Shown: in pieces, positions 10,963-21,366 of the stretch
Layout: each line of letters begins with the position of its first letter
How positions within the stretch are numbered: position 1 is the first letter of the stretch
From: Membranipora membranacea
Taxonomy: Eukaryota; Bryozoa; Gymnolaemata; Cheilostomatida; Membraniporidae
DNA: 60,000 nt
Assembly: GCA_914767715.1 (NCBI GenBank)
Contig: OU612074.1
Span: 1,629,501 to 1,689,500, forward strand
Direction: 5' to 3'
Translations under genes and position numbers: made by a program
Notes under the pieces: model-generated
Seen by the model: only the letters and a program-made list of their open reading frames with translations
Databases searched by the model: none
Told to the model about the DNA's origin: nothing

Positions 10963-13371
10963 ATCCATCCATCCATCCATCCATCCATCCATCCATCCAT
11001 CCATCCATCCATCCATCCATCCATCCATCCATCCATCCATCCATCCATCCATCCATCCATCCATCCATCCATCCATCCATCCATCCATCCATCCATCCAT
11101 CCATCCATCCATCCATCCATCCATCCATCCATCCATCCATCCATCCATCCATCCATCCATCCATCCATCCATCCATCCATCCATCCATCCATCCATCCAT
11201 CCATCCATCCATCCATCCATCCATCCATCCATCCATCCATCCATCCATCCATCCATCCATCCATCCATCCATCCATCCATCCATCCATCCATCCATCCAT
11301 CCATCCATCCATCCATCCATCCATCCATCCATCCATCCATCCATCCATCCATCCATCCATCCATCCATCCATCCATCCATCCATCCATCCATCCATCCAT
11401 CCATCCATCCATCCATCCATCCATCCATCCATCCATCCATCCATCCATCCATCCATCCATCCATCCATCCATCCATCCATCCATCCATCCATCCATCCAT
11501 CCATCCATCCATCCATCCATCCATCCATCCATCCATCCATCCATCCATCCATCCATCCATCCATCCATCCATCCATCCATCCATCCATCCATCCATCCAT
11601 CCATCCATCCATCCATCCATCCATCCATCCATCCATCCATCCATCCATCCATCCATCCATCCATCCATCCATCCATCCATCCATCCATCCATCCATCCAT
11701 CCATCCATCCATCCATCCATCCATCCATCCATCCATCCATCCATCCATCCATCCATCCATCCATCCATCCATCCATCCATCCATCCATCCATCCATCCAT
11801 CCATCCATCCATCCATCCATCCATCCATCCATCCATCCATCCATCCATCCATCCATCCATCCATCCATCCATCCATCCATCCATCCATCCATCCATCCAT
11901 CCATCCATCCATCCATCCATCCATCCATCCATCCATCCATCCATCCATCCATCCATCCATCCATCCATCCATCCATCCATCCATCCATCCATCCATCCAT
12001 CCATCCATCCATCCATCCATCCATCCATCCATCCATCCATCCATCCATCCATCCATCCATCCATCCATCCATCCATCCATCCATCCATCCATCCATCCAT
12101 CCATCCATCCATCCATCCATCCATCCATCCATCCATCCATCCATCCATCCATCCATCCATCCATCCATCCATCCATCCATCCATCCATCCATCCATCCAT
12201 CCATCCATCCATCCATCCATCCATCCATCCATCCATCCATCCATCCATCCATCCATCCATCCATCCATCCATCCATCCATCCATCCATCCATCCATCCAT
12301 CCATCCATCCATCCATCCATCCATCCATCCATCCATCCATCCATCCATCCATCCATCCATCCATCCATCCATCCATCCATCCATCCATCCATCCATCCAT
12401 CCATCCATCCATCCATCCATCCATCCATCCATCCATCCATCCATCCATCCATCCATCCATCCATCCATCCATCCATCCATCCATCCATCCATCCATCCAT
12501 CCATCCATCCATCCATCCATCCATCCATCCATCCATCCATCCATCCATCCATCCATCCATCCATCCATCCATCCATCCATCCATCCATCCATCCATCCAT
12601 CCATCCATCCATCCATCCATCCATCCATCCATCCATCCATCCATCCATCCATCCATCCATCCATCCATCCATCCATCCATCCATCCATCCATCCATCCAT
12701 CCATCCATCCATCCATCCATCCATCCATCCATCCATCCATCCATCCATCCATCCATCCATCCATCCATCCATCCATCCATCCATCCATCCATCCATCCAT
12801 CCATCCATCCATCCATCCATCCATCCATCCATCCATCCATCCATCCATCCATCCATCCATCCATCCATCCATCCATCCATCCATCCATCCATCCATCCAT
12901 CCATCCATCCATCCATCCATCCATCCATCCATCCATCCATCCATCCATCCATCCATCCATCCATCCATCCATCCATCCATCCATCCATCCATCCATCCAT
13001 CCATCCATCCATCCATCCATCCATCCATCCATCCATCCATCCATCCATCCATCCATCCATCCATCCATCCATCCATCCATCCATCCATCCATCCATCCAT
13101 CCATCCATCCATCCATCCATCCATCCATCCATCCATCCATCCATCCATCCATCCATCCATCCATCCATCCATCCATCCATCCATCCATCCATCCATCCAT
13201 CCATCCATCCATCCATCCATCCATCCATCCATCCATCCATCCATCCATCCATCCATCCATCCATCCATCCATCCATCCATCCATCCATCCATCCATCCAT
13301 CCATCCATCCATCCATCCATCCATCCATCCATCCATCCATCCATCCATCCATCCATCCATCCATCCATCCA
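10963..13371. repeat. Perfect (ATCC)n microsatellite, about 2409 bp, about 602 units
   Basis: Every row of sequence between these positions repeats ATCC without a visible interruption. The long ORFs in several frames on both strands (SIHP repeats on +, MDGW repeats on -) are trivial translations of the tetranucleotide, not genes. The array begins about 123 bp after the stop codon of the LINE at 9640-10839. Its length may have been altered by assembly or sequencing error. Confidence 0.98.
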
Positions 13372-14002
13372 GGGAAATGGCTCCAATGTAGCAGGGAGCA
13401 GTCTTAAGCTGTAGCTCCACGTAACGATGTAATCACAGGCCGATGGCATGTCTAGACATGCTAGGCCGATCTCACACTGCTACACAGGCCTATGAGTTAG
13501 TACTCGATGGTTTAGTGAGTCATAGTGGGGTAATAAATCAGGTGCCTAGATTGACCAATTAACTCCCTCAGTTCAATCGATTGACCAATGATATTTAATG
13601 GGCGTGTTAACAAATGACCGGATTTGATGTCATATTAAATCCGGGTCTTTGTCACTTAGAATCTTCACCAAATAAAATTTCATTCTTCTGTAAAATTGAT
13701 TTCCCTATGCTATACTATGGATGTCATGTCAGGACAGCTTCCATTTCCAAGTGATACAGCTATTACCTTCCATATTTTCACTACAGCACCACTCCTATCT
13801 TTGTAGTTATGGTCTTTTTTATCATAAATAGGAGGATGTGATTTAACTACAGATATTATCAACTCCTCCATTTTTGATAGCCTGTCACGATTTGATAGAT
13901 GACGTGTTTAACCGTAATTATTTAAGCAAGCAATCAACAACCAATCAGCATAGAGGATCGTCTAGATCACTCGGGCAAAAGACCAACAGGTTCGATGTCC
14001 AC
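13372..14002. other. Unassigned DNA after the microsatellite
   Basis: No coding or structural feature was recognised. It separates the (ATCC) array from the truncated minus-strand LINE. Confidence 0.4.
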
Positions 14003-15900
14003 TTAACACGAGTAATCACTCGTGCAGATCCACCGATTAACCACTCGTGACCCCAAATCGATGTAAAAATCGTAAAGTGGAGCTACAGCTTTATCCAGTT
14101 TTGTTTTCCATTCTTGTAGCACAGAAAGCAGCATTTGTTCAGTAGAGTGATTTTGTCTGAAGCCATATTGTTTGTCAGAGAAAAGATTGTATTTTTCAGT
14201 GAACAACATAATCTGGTTCTTCATATCAGATTCAAATATTTTGGATAATATTGGGAGGGAGGAGATCGGCCGATAGTTTGATCGGCCGATAGTTTGATGG
14301 GTCACTTTTGTCTCCTTTCTTGAAAATTGGTGTCACGATGGCAGATTTAAGACAATCAGGGAATACTGAGGTGTCATAGCATTCGTTTATGAGAAGCGCA
14401 AGGGGATATAAGATTAGATCAAACATTATTTTGTAAATCATTGCTGGCATACCACGTTTGTTTGGTTTAAGTGATTTGATTAGTAGTGTTACAGTTTTAC
14501 TCGTTATGGGACTGAATGAGAAGGTTGGTTGGTTGGCTACTGCTTGATTCATGTGTTTTGTTGAATCAAATTCTGATTGCCCACCGACCTTGACAAAGAA
14601 TTCATTAAGGGTGCTTGATATGTCTATTCCATCGTTGTATGTAGTGTTATTATAAACTATTTGCTCGATGGTTGTCTCAGATTTTCCTTTCTTGGTCATC
14701 GATTTTAAACATGAGTGGAAACTTTTATCGCTTTCTGAGAGAGATTTACTTATATATTTTTTCTTTGCTTCTCTAATTTGATTAGTTACGTAGTTCCTGA
14801 ATTTTTTGTATTGTTCTATTTGGGTATCAGGTATAGAGTGAACAGATTTGAAAACCTGTTTATAGTATTTGTTTCTGAGGGTGATGAGACGTAGTAGTTC
14901 TTGTGTTAGCCATTTGTTTTTCTTGCAACGCACCCGATTTGTTTTTTCAGGTGCATGCTTGTCAACTATACTGGTGATTGATTGATCTAATTTCTCAGTT
15001 CGCTCATGAATGGATAGGTTGGGATCTGAAGCGATTTGCCGGAGTGGAAGATGGGAGCAGTCATTGTAAAAGTCCATAGGGTTCAGATTTTTAAAGTTAC
15101 GAGTTTTAATCAGCAATCGTTTTGCCTTTACAGGTTTGATTCTACCAATTTGAAGGGATGTGGCGTAGTGATCAGAAATAGATCTGTCACATGTCAATAT
15201 CTTACAGGAGTTCACTAATAAGTCACAATTAACATAATTATGGTCTAACAAACTTTCATTGCCATGGCTACTGATGAACGATGTACCTACAACTACTTGC
15301 TGAAGGACGGCAGAAGTAAGGCGCTGGTGAATGTGCTGTTTCTCCCTTGAATTTGAATTCCAATTTATGCAACCACAATGCAACCCACCCACATCACTAT
15401 CGAATTGTTTTAAACACTAGCCAACGAACATCTCTCGCGCATCATATCCATATTTGCCTAAGAGATGTCGCACAACGAAGCAGCAAAACAGCTTTTTCAC
15501 TTTTCATGTCATTTTATAACAACAGATTTGTGTATGTAGAGTGATATTTTTAGTCTCATCAAAACTCTTATTTTTTTGCAAACATTCAATTTTTATCATC
15601 GCCATGATAACAGAATGTAGAATAAACGATTACGATTACGATGTTGAACTCTCCCAGTAAAATTACCTTTTTTCCAATGAATTGTTTTGATGTAAAATAT
15701 CGCTCAGCAGAGTAAAACAATTTTGCTTATCAGAGTCTGGCGGAAGGTAGAATGAGGCTACAGGGAGCAGTATAGGCGTTACTCCGGAATAATATGAGCA
15801 ATGCAGTTGGTTTAAATAATCTTCCTATATTTAGTGAAGGTGTAGATATCCACTCTCGGCAAACGACATCTAGTATCAGCATCGAGTGTCTCATTCTAAA
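14003..15900 (-). pseudogene. LINE: end of endonuclease, linker and first half of RT
   Basis: Reading the minus strand from 15900, an endonuclease region with KKVILLGEF (the GDFN site) is cut by an insertion at 15371-15638 and resumes with WNSNSREKQHIHQ, SLLDHNYVN and RSISDHYATS. The linker (KKNKWLTQELLRLITLR) and RT start (SLKPNKRGMPAMIYKI, VTPIFKKGDKSDPSNYRPI) follow. A local duplication near 14254-14297 shifts the frame, after which SNYRPISSLPILSKIFE and YGFRQNHSTEQ continue. The element stops near 14003, before motif B and the catalytic box. It is 3'-truncated and inactive. Confidence 0.85.
15371..15638 (+). mobile_element. Short LINE 3' end nested in the LINE endonuclease
   Basis: About 268 bp interrupts the endonuclease frame exactly between GEFN and WNSNS of the minus-strand LINE. 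It ends on the + strand with AATAAACGATTACGATTACG, a short (GATTAC)n tail typical of a 5'-truncated non-LTR insertion. The flanking frame joins well when it is removed. A clear target-site duplication was not found. Confidence 0.6.
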
Positions 15901-17220
15901 GTTTGTATAACGGCTGGAATATGTCCACAGATCATGCAGGTCAGGGGGCGGCTATTGCGACTTCATGTCAGATGGAACACTGTCGCAGAGCGTATTGTCA
16001 TACTTTTAGTAAATTTAATCCATTATTAGCTAGAATTGCGTCTGAACTTAGTGTTGACAGGTTACAGGTTGTTAATATGTTGGCGAGATCCAGTTGTATC
16101 ATCATCTACAAAAAAAACCATACATGATGAAAAGATATACCCATTTGTATCTCACCAGGTGTGTGGTATGGAGCAACAGAAATGCAGAGTAACAGGACCG
16201 GGCTTATCAAATCAAAACAAATTATTATTGTATGCATATTGGACCAAGAATAGTACCCTTTTAGAGCAAATTTATCAACGGTGTTCGAGGTTCAAAAAAA
16301 AGGGAATAGGCTGACAATGCAATTTGTAAAAAACACGAGACGAAAATCTTGAGAAATTGAAACACGAACCTAGTAGTAATTAAGTCTCAACAGACCCTGC
16401 ACCTAATCCCCAGGGAGAGGGAGTTCATTGCCTTGTCAGACAGATAATAAATCAGCAGCTCAATGAAGTCACAAATAAGTAAAATGCTCAGTCTACTAAT
16501 CAAGGAGTCAGAAGGAGTCTAACTAATTCATGGATTGATTCAGCAGCATTAGCCTCTTCACTGTACAAGTATAACTATATTATGTTGTCAGGACATGCAT
16601 TGGTTGGGAGTAACCCTTGGGTCACCACACAAACAAACAAATAAATTAAAAACAGCCGGAGAGAATCTCAACTTTCATATTTAGTATGTTCAGAAATCCA
16701 GATTACTAGTCCACTCCATTCATTGGCTGAGCCTTCTTCTTCTTCTTCTGCTTTCTGGCCAGAATCAAGAAGGGAAGCCTTAATATTTATGCAATTAATA
16801 CACCAAATATTTTTTTCCAAAAATACTTTTTCTTTATTTGCACATTATTTCACATTTCAGCTGAGACTTAGACCAGTGAGCTTTAATACAATCAATTTTA
16901 TGAGCAAAAGTTGTTTTTCTCTGTGTAGTTGCACTTTAAACTTTCATAATAGTGAATTTTTTTTATAAAGGGACTTAAAGGGCAACCAAGGTTTCAAACA
17001 TGTTCTCATTGATTGATAGCAGATTGCACCTTCTGCATATAGGAAAATAGGGAAAAAGACCAAATCTAATTCGGATGATTATTCAGCCAGAGTTATTGGG
17101 AAACATTTCATCCATCAGGTACTCAAACTCAGCTAAAATAGAATACCACAGAGCAGTTTCCTGTTCCTGTTATTATTTAGCCTGTACTCTATCATCATAA
17201 CAGCAATGTCTTGGAACCTC
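15901..17220. other. Unassigned region
   Basis: Short ORFs at 15903-16127 and 16036-16314 (+) and 16723-16968 (+) have no recognisable domain. A short CAAACAAACAAATAAA run sits at about 16627. The left part may still be 5' sequence of the minus-strand LINE, but no endonuclease motif upstream of 15900 is clear. Confidence 0.35.
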
Positions 17221-17222
17221 CC

Positions 17223-17598
17223 CTAAATTGAAGTGTTACCCAGCTTAGAGTCAGCAACTACTTTGAGTTTTGCGTCGCGTAATGCACAAAGCTGATGCTG
17301 TCTAGCACATAATTTACTACCCATTAATGCATCGCTGCGAAACCTTGGCTGCCCTTTAACGTTATGATGGAGAATGTGTATAGATGTGTCCTTAGATCTG
17401 CTCTTTGTCGCTAGAGATGATATATTATCCCATAATCTGTGATGAAGTCTGAGGTTGTAGTCATATAGGGTTTGATGTTGAAGTCTGTCAGGTAGCTGTA
17501 GATTGAGATTAGCCATCATTTTTTATTAGTCGTTCCACTCGCAGTATCAGGTTGATTGAATCTAGATGAATGCTATGTTTATTTGCATGCTCTAATTG
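17223..17598 (-). pseudogene. C-terminal part of a retroelement ORF1-like gene
   Basis: Joining the minus-strand frame across the hAT insertion gives TNEQ then LEHANKHSIHLDSINLI, the end of the RRM-like domain that begins at 19020. A further frame of 98 codons (17519-17223) follows without a recognised motif and may be its C-terminus after a small frameshift. See the entries at 18848-19248 and 27116-27331 for the rest. Confidence 0.5.
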
Positions 17599-17611
17599 CT
17601 CATTAGCAGAC

Positions 17612-17785
17612 CTGGGTCCAAGTCATCGCAAGTCAAGTCAACTCAAGTCACATTTACACCAAGTCAAGTCAAGTCAATTGGTGTCTATTTTTTTCGCCAT
17701 CAAGTCAAGTCAAGTCAAGTCATGATTTTTGTAAGTCAAGTCAAGTCAAGTCAAAGATGGGTGACTTACAAGTCATGGCAAAGTC
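17612..17785 (+). repeat. (AAGTC)n subterminal pentanucleotide repeat, left
   Basis: Interrupted runs of AAGTC units start directly after the left TIR of the hAT-type element. The inverted counterpart is at 18655-18830, so the termini can pair over more than the short TIR. Confidence 0.85.
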
Positions 17786-18654
17786 ACGCTCATTAACTGA
17801 GTACAATGTATTATGAGTAGTAATATATATATATATATTTATATATGTATTTATATTTAAATTATGTGCCCATAATTAATAATAAATAGTCATAAACCAA
17901 GTAGGAAGTGAGGCCGGCTATGGGTCTAGTAGTCTAGGACAAAAAACATTCAATGAGATACAATATGATCGTGTCTGATACTGGCATTTGATCATGCAAT
18001 GAGTTCAATACCTAGTAGTACAATTGGTGTCACAAGTGACAATCAATCACCTTCCTAAGCAATGGTGACAACAACAATGAACATCATCATCATACATGGA
18101 GGATCATGTGCTGTTTTGAAACCTCTACATCCCTTGACTGATTGAATAGAGCACCCAGAGAATGCAATCATTATCAAACAATACATTATGTGCAATCCAT
18201 AAACTAATTCCAGTTCACGATGGGTGGTGTATGTTATGGAATTGCTTGGAAGTGAAATTCAAAAAAAGAAAGTCCAGCCTTCTGCTCTTGTGAGAAGCAC
18301 AAAAAGAAAAAGTGTGAAACATCCTTACACTAGAAGGATTTCTGTCTGATGATGATGATGATGTTGATGATGATACAAGCAGTCTTCTGAATAAACCTGC
18401 ACTATATGATCAGACTATATTAATATTGCATCATGGGATACATTTTACTGATTACAAGACAACAAGAGAAGAAAACTAATATGTAAGGCAGGAACTCTGA
18501 CTACTTACCCATAGCTGAGAAGTTGGGTTTTTTGTTTCGGAGTTGGGGTTTCAGAGTTGGGGTTCTCAGTTATGATTATCCTTCCTATATCTCTTTCTAC
18601 ATTATGTTATAAAATTTCACACATTGACTTATGTTGACTTGACCAAAGTCAGGA

Positions 18655-18830
18655 AAACTCCCAAGTCAAGTCAAGTCAAAGTCAATTTTTCGTTAAGTCA
18701 AGTCAAGTCAAGTGTTGTCTATTTGTTTTCGACATCAAGTCAAGTCACGTCAAGTCATAATTTTGTCAAGTCAAGTCGTGACTTTGACTTGACTTGACTT
18801 GAAGATGACTTGACTTACCATGACTTTGAC
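18655..18830. repeat. (AAGTC)n / (GACTT)n subterminal repeat, right
   Basis: It begins as AAGTC runs and turns into TGACTTGACTTGACTTG near 18778, then meets the right TIR. The inverted pentamer arrays at both ends suggest that the repeats are part of the transposon, not random satellite. Confidence 0.85.
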
Positions 18831-18847
18831 CCAGGTCTGCTCATTAG

Positions 18848-19248
18848 TTTCGAATGTTATTTTTGCTGTGTGTAATGGCTTGCCTTCTTTAGATTTGATT
18901 CGATAAATTGACCCAATTGTCCCACATGATTTTTCAATTTCTTCTTTTAGTCGATCATCCGGGATGTAAGTTGGGACTCCTTTCAGAGCAGCGGTGTTGT
19001 AGTTAGGTTTAATTGATTTCCTAGCGGTGCTGCCTCCTAGGTGAGTAGGTTTCCAGCTTTTTTATAATTGAATCGACCAGTTTCTCGTCTGAGAGCTGAA
19101 AGATGTACTTAGGGTCGGGAGAAGTTGGCTTGTAACGGTTGATGACTTTAATTAGGATTGGTTTGTTGGAGGTTGAGGCGACTGTAGCTCTGACATCATC
19201 GTGGTTGACTTGGGAAAAGGCTTGATTTGGTAGTTGAGCAGCTATCAC
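18848..19248 (-). pseudogene. Retroelement ORF1-like fragment with RRM-like domain
   Basis: The minus frame 19248-19021 ends with KKLETYSPRR and a stop. After a frameshift it continues as ALKGVPTYIPDDRLKEEIE, SIYRIKSKEGKPLHTAKI and TFETNEQ. This resembles the RRM-like RNA-binding fold of LINE ORF1 / gag proteins: a KGVP strand, an acidic helix, an R-basic loop and a final strand. It continues across the hAT element at 17598. The assignment to an RRM is by pattern only. Confidence 0.5.
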
Positions 19249-19293
19249 AAAAGCCAGTTGGGAACTTGCTTTTGTGATAGCTGCTCAACTACC
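19229..19293. repeat. Perfect 26-bp inverted repeat with 13-nt loop
   Basis: The arm 19229-19254 (starting GGTAGTTGAGCAGC) is exactly complementary to 19268-19293, with a loop of 13 nt. It lies between the coiled-coil and RRM-like parts of the broken ORF, where it creates two stops. It looks like a small inverted duplication of ORF sequence. It has no terminator-like U tract. Confidence 0.9.
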
Positions 19294-19430
19294 AAGTCAA
19301 TCCTTGATATTAGAGATTTCATTTGTGTTATGGTATCTTGAAAGTTGCTGCATTTGCATATAGCAGAATTTCGTTCCAGGTCTTCTATTTTGCTTTTCAT
19401 CCTTTTTAAAAAATCAATCTGTTGAGTAAC
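19294..19430 (-). pseudogene. Coiled-coil segment of the broken ORF1-like gene
   Basis: The minus frame reads VTQQIDFLKRMKSKIEDLE and later ITQMKSLISRIDLVVEQL, a heptad-like coiled coil. It should join the segment at 19986-20125 (MSKDEMRSEILCL) once the LINE 3' end at 19430-19985 is removed. That order (linker, coiled coil, RRM-like) is typical of LINE ORF1 proteins. Confidence 0.5.
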
Positions 19431-19985
19431 CATGTATGTATGTATGTATGTGATTGTATTCATCTCATTCACCGAGAAATAAAATGTTTGTGTAATGTGC
19501 TTTGGGTAAAAACTTATAAGATATTGCACCAAAAATAATAAATAAATATAATAAAAGACACACAATCTAATTAGTTATCTAGTAAAGAGTATACTATTCA
19601 AAAGTCTGACACTCTCCGCTCTGAAACATTTGGCACGGATTTGAACTCTGTGTCTTATGGCAGTGTAACGACCTGATGGAAGTCGGTCAAGTATCAGTAC
19701 AGGCTTGCTGGAGGTGGCAGCCATTCGAAGACTTTTAGTCTTGTGTTTACTAATGTAAAGTTCTTCGAGGGACGTAAAGCTTAGGTCACCTGAGAAATAT
19801 TCAGCAGATTTTATGACATACCTAACTTTTCTCTTTGAATCAGCTGACATGTGGTGGTATAAGACCACAAGATGGTAGGTAAGGACGGATTCGAGAAAAG
19901 ACTTATAGCAGGTGTTAATCAGTTTCTCGTTAACTCCTAGATGATAGAGTTTCGATATGATATAGAGTCTTTGATACGCAGACAC
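19430..19985 (-). mobile_element. 5'-truncated LINE 3' end (RT C-terminus, 3' UTR, (ACAT)n tail)
   Basis: The minus frame 19985-19575 encodes QRLYIISKLYHLGVNEKL, SFLESVLTYH and LPSGRYTAIRHRVQ, the LINE RT C-terminus. The same PSGRY block ends the LINE at 9640-10839. After the stop a 3' UTR of about 110 bp with AAAATAAA-like signals ends in (ACAT)4 at about 19435-19455. It is inserted in the coiled-coil region of the ORF1-like gene. Confidence 0.75.
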
Positions 19986-20207
19986 AAGATCTCACTCCTC
20001 ATCTCATCTTTAGACATGTTGTTTGGATCTTGTATAACTGGCCTCTCATTAGAAGACAGTTGTAAACCTGAAGGTCCAGGTTGATTTGAATCCATATGTT
20101 GATTTAGATGTTTATTTGAATCCACATTGTTGGTAATATCTGTATATAGTGAAGTTTGGGATATGCCTGTGGGCTCCTACCCCCTCATAGGCTTTGTAAA
20201 GGCTTTG
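19986..20207 (-). pseudogene. Linker segment of the broken ORF1-like gene
   Basis: The minus frame reads MDSNQPGPSGLQLSSNERP and MSKDEMRSEILCL. PGPSG is a low-complexity linker common in retroelement ORF1/gag proteins. It lies between the gypsy insertion (on its N-terminal side at 20213) and the LINE 3' end (on its C-terminal side). Confidence 0.4.
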
Positions 20208-20212
20208 TTGAC
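20208..20212. repeat. Target-site duplication TTGAC, left copy
   Basis: The 5-bp direct repeat matches 27052-27056 immediately outside the other LTR, as expected for Ty3/gypsy integration. Confidence 0.85.
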
Positions 20213-20490
20213 TGAGCTGTACATGGATTGGACATCTATTTGGTTGTGCTAGCTTTAAAACCCTAAGCTAACAAGTTTATTTATTCTTAACTTATTAAAC
20301 AAAGCATCTTCTTTGTTTAACATCTAATATACAACTAACAAAAAGGATGCAGACGAATGATTAAAATAGGCCAATAAAAAGATTGTTTAAAATAATGAAA
20401 TACCAATCAAGTAATAGATAACATAAAAGACTTTCACTTTACAAAGTGAAACTACTAAAGAATAATAACACAATACTGTAATACATAACA
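20213..20490 (-). repeat. 3' LTR of the Ty3/gypsy element
   Basis: It is 278 bp and nearly identical to 26776-27051 (about ten differences by eye). On the minus strand it begins TGTTATG and ends GCTCA, giving TG...CA ends. The minus-strand sequence directly upstream is GTGTGGGAGAA, a polypurine tract for plus-strand priming. Confidence 0.95.
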
Positions 20491-20501
20491 TTCTCCCACA
20501 C
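20491..20501 (-). promoter_or_regulatory. Polypurine tract next to the 3' LTR
   Basis: The minus strand reads GTGTGGGAGAA immediately before the LTR. Its place and composition fit the second-strand primer of an LTR retrotransposon. Confidence 0.75.
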
Positions 20502-20527
20502 TATATACAATTGCATCAACAATGATT

Positions 20528-21366
20528 CTAAACAGTCAAATCGTAGTCTTTAAGGAAAGTCGGGAGGCGGCGTTGTCTGCGTGATCTTATCTGTTGAGCT
20601 GGTGTGGCCGCTGGCACCTCAGTAAATTCCTGACCCTCCACCGCAGTACTGCCAGCGGCACCGGTGACTGCCGAATCTAGTGGGGGAGTTTCTTCTGATT
20701 CAGGTCTCTTGTTTAATGTAGTCTCTGCTGGAATTTGGCCAACCTCCCTATCTACAACAGAAGAAGATGACATGTTATTTCTAAACAGAGATTTTTCTTC
20801 TATCATTGACTTCAAACTCCTTTCCCTCCTCAAAATTATCTAATTCACAGGCCTTAAGCTGGTCTACATGCCTGTTCCAAATCACCAACTCGCCCCTGAG
20901 TTCGACCTGTATGCTGTAAGTGACAGGTGACATTTTGGCAATACTACGCCTGATAACCACCCAGGTTTCCTAATGTTTCGATAGTCTCGAGCTACTCCTG
21001 GATCTCCAATAACAAACGCACGGGGATGCTGCACCCCTCCTGATTCTTGAGTGATACGAGCCCTCATATCCGGTCTCACCAAATCAAGCCTAGTGCGAAT
21101 TCTACGGCCCATGAGCATTTCTGAAGGTGTTTGACCAGTCAAAGAATGAGGTGTTGAGCGGTACACTAATAAAAACTCATGCAATCGATGTAGTTTAGAG
21201 AACTTACCGTTGCTCTTCTTTAACCCTCGTTTCAATGTTTTTACAAACCTTTCTGCGGCTCCGTTTGATGATGGATGAAATGGTGCTGAGAATATGCTCT
21301 TAACTCCATTTTTCTGGAGAAACTTCTGTAATTCCAGGCTAGGAAAAAGTGGTCCGTTGTCTGCAA
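20528..21366 (-). pseudogene. Gypsy integrase second half and pol C-terminal tail
   Basis: After a one-base frameshift at about 21366 the frame gives VADNGPLF (second catalytic Asp), PFHPSSNGAAERFVKTLKRG (catalytic Glu) and STPHSLTGQTPSEMLMGRR. The C-terminal tail continues in other frames to 20528 (RRQRRLPTFLKDYD). The first Asp of the D-D-E triad is in the preceding frame. Integrase inserts the cDNA into the host genome. No chromodomain is evident. Confidence 0.9.

Larger units (their letters stand above)
17607..18839. mobile_element. hAT-type non-autonomous transposon (1233 bp) with 8-bp TSD
   Basis: The ends are inverted: CAGACCTGGGTC at 17607 and GACCCAGGTCTG ending at 18839. The 8-bp direct repeat CTCATTAG flanks them (17599-17606 and 18840-18847). 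An 8-bp TSD with CAG...CTG ends is the hAT signature. No transposase frame exists, so it is mobilised in trans. Both subterminal regions are rich in AAGTC pentamers. Removing the element rejoins the minus-strand ORF around it in frame, which independently confirms the boundaries. Confidence 0.9.

Noticed and set aside
10836-13449. Four very long ORFs of SIHP or MDGW repeats on both strands
   Set aside because: They are translations of the perfect ATCC microsatellite. A 4-bp repeat with no stop is open in every frame.
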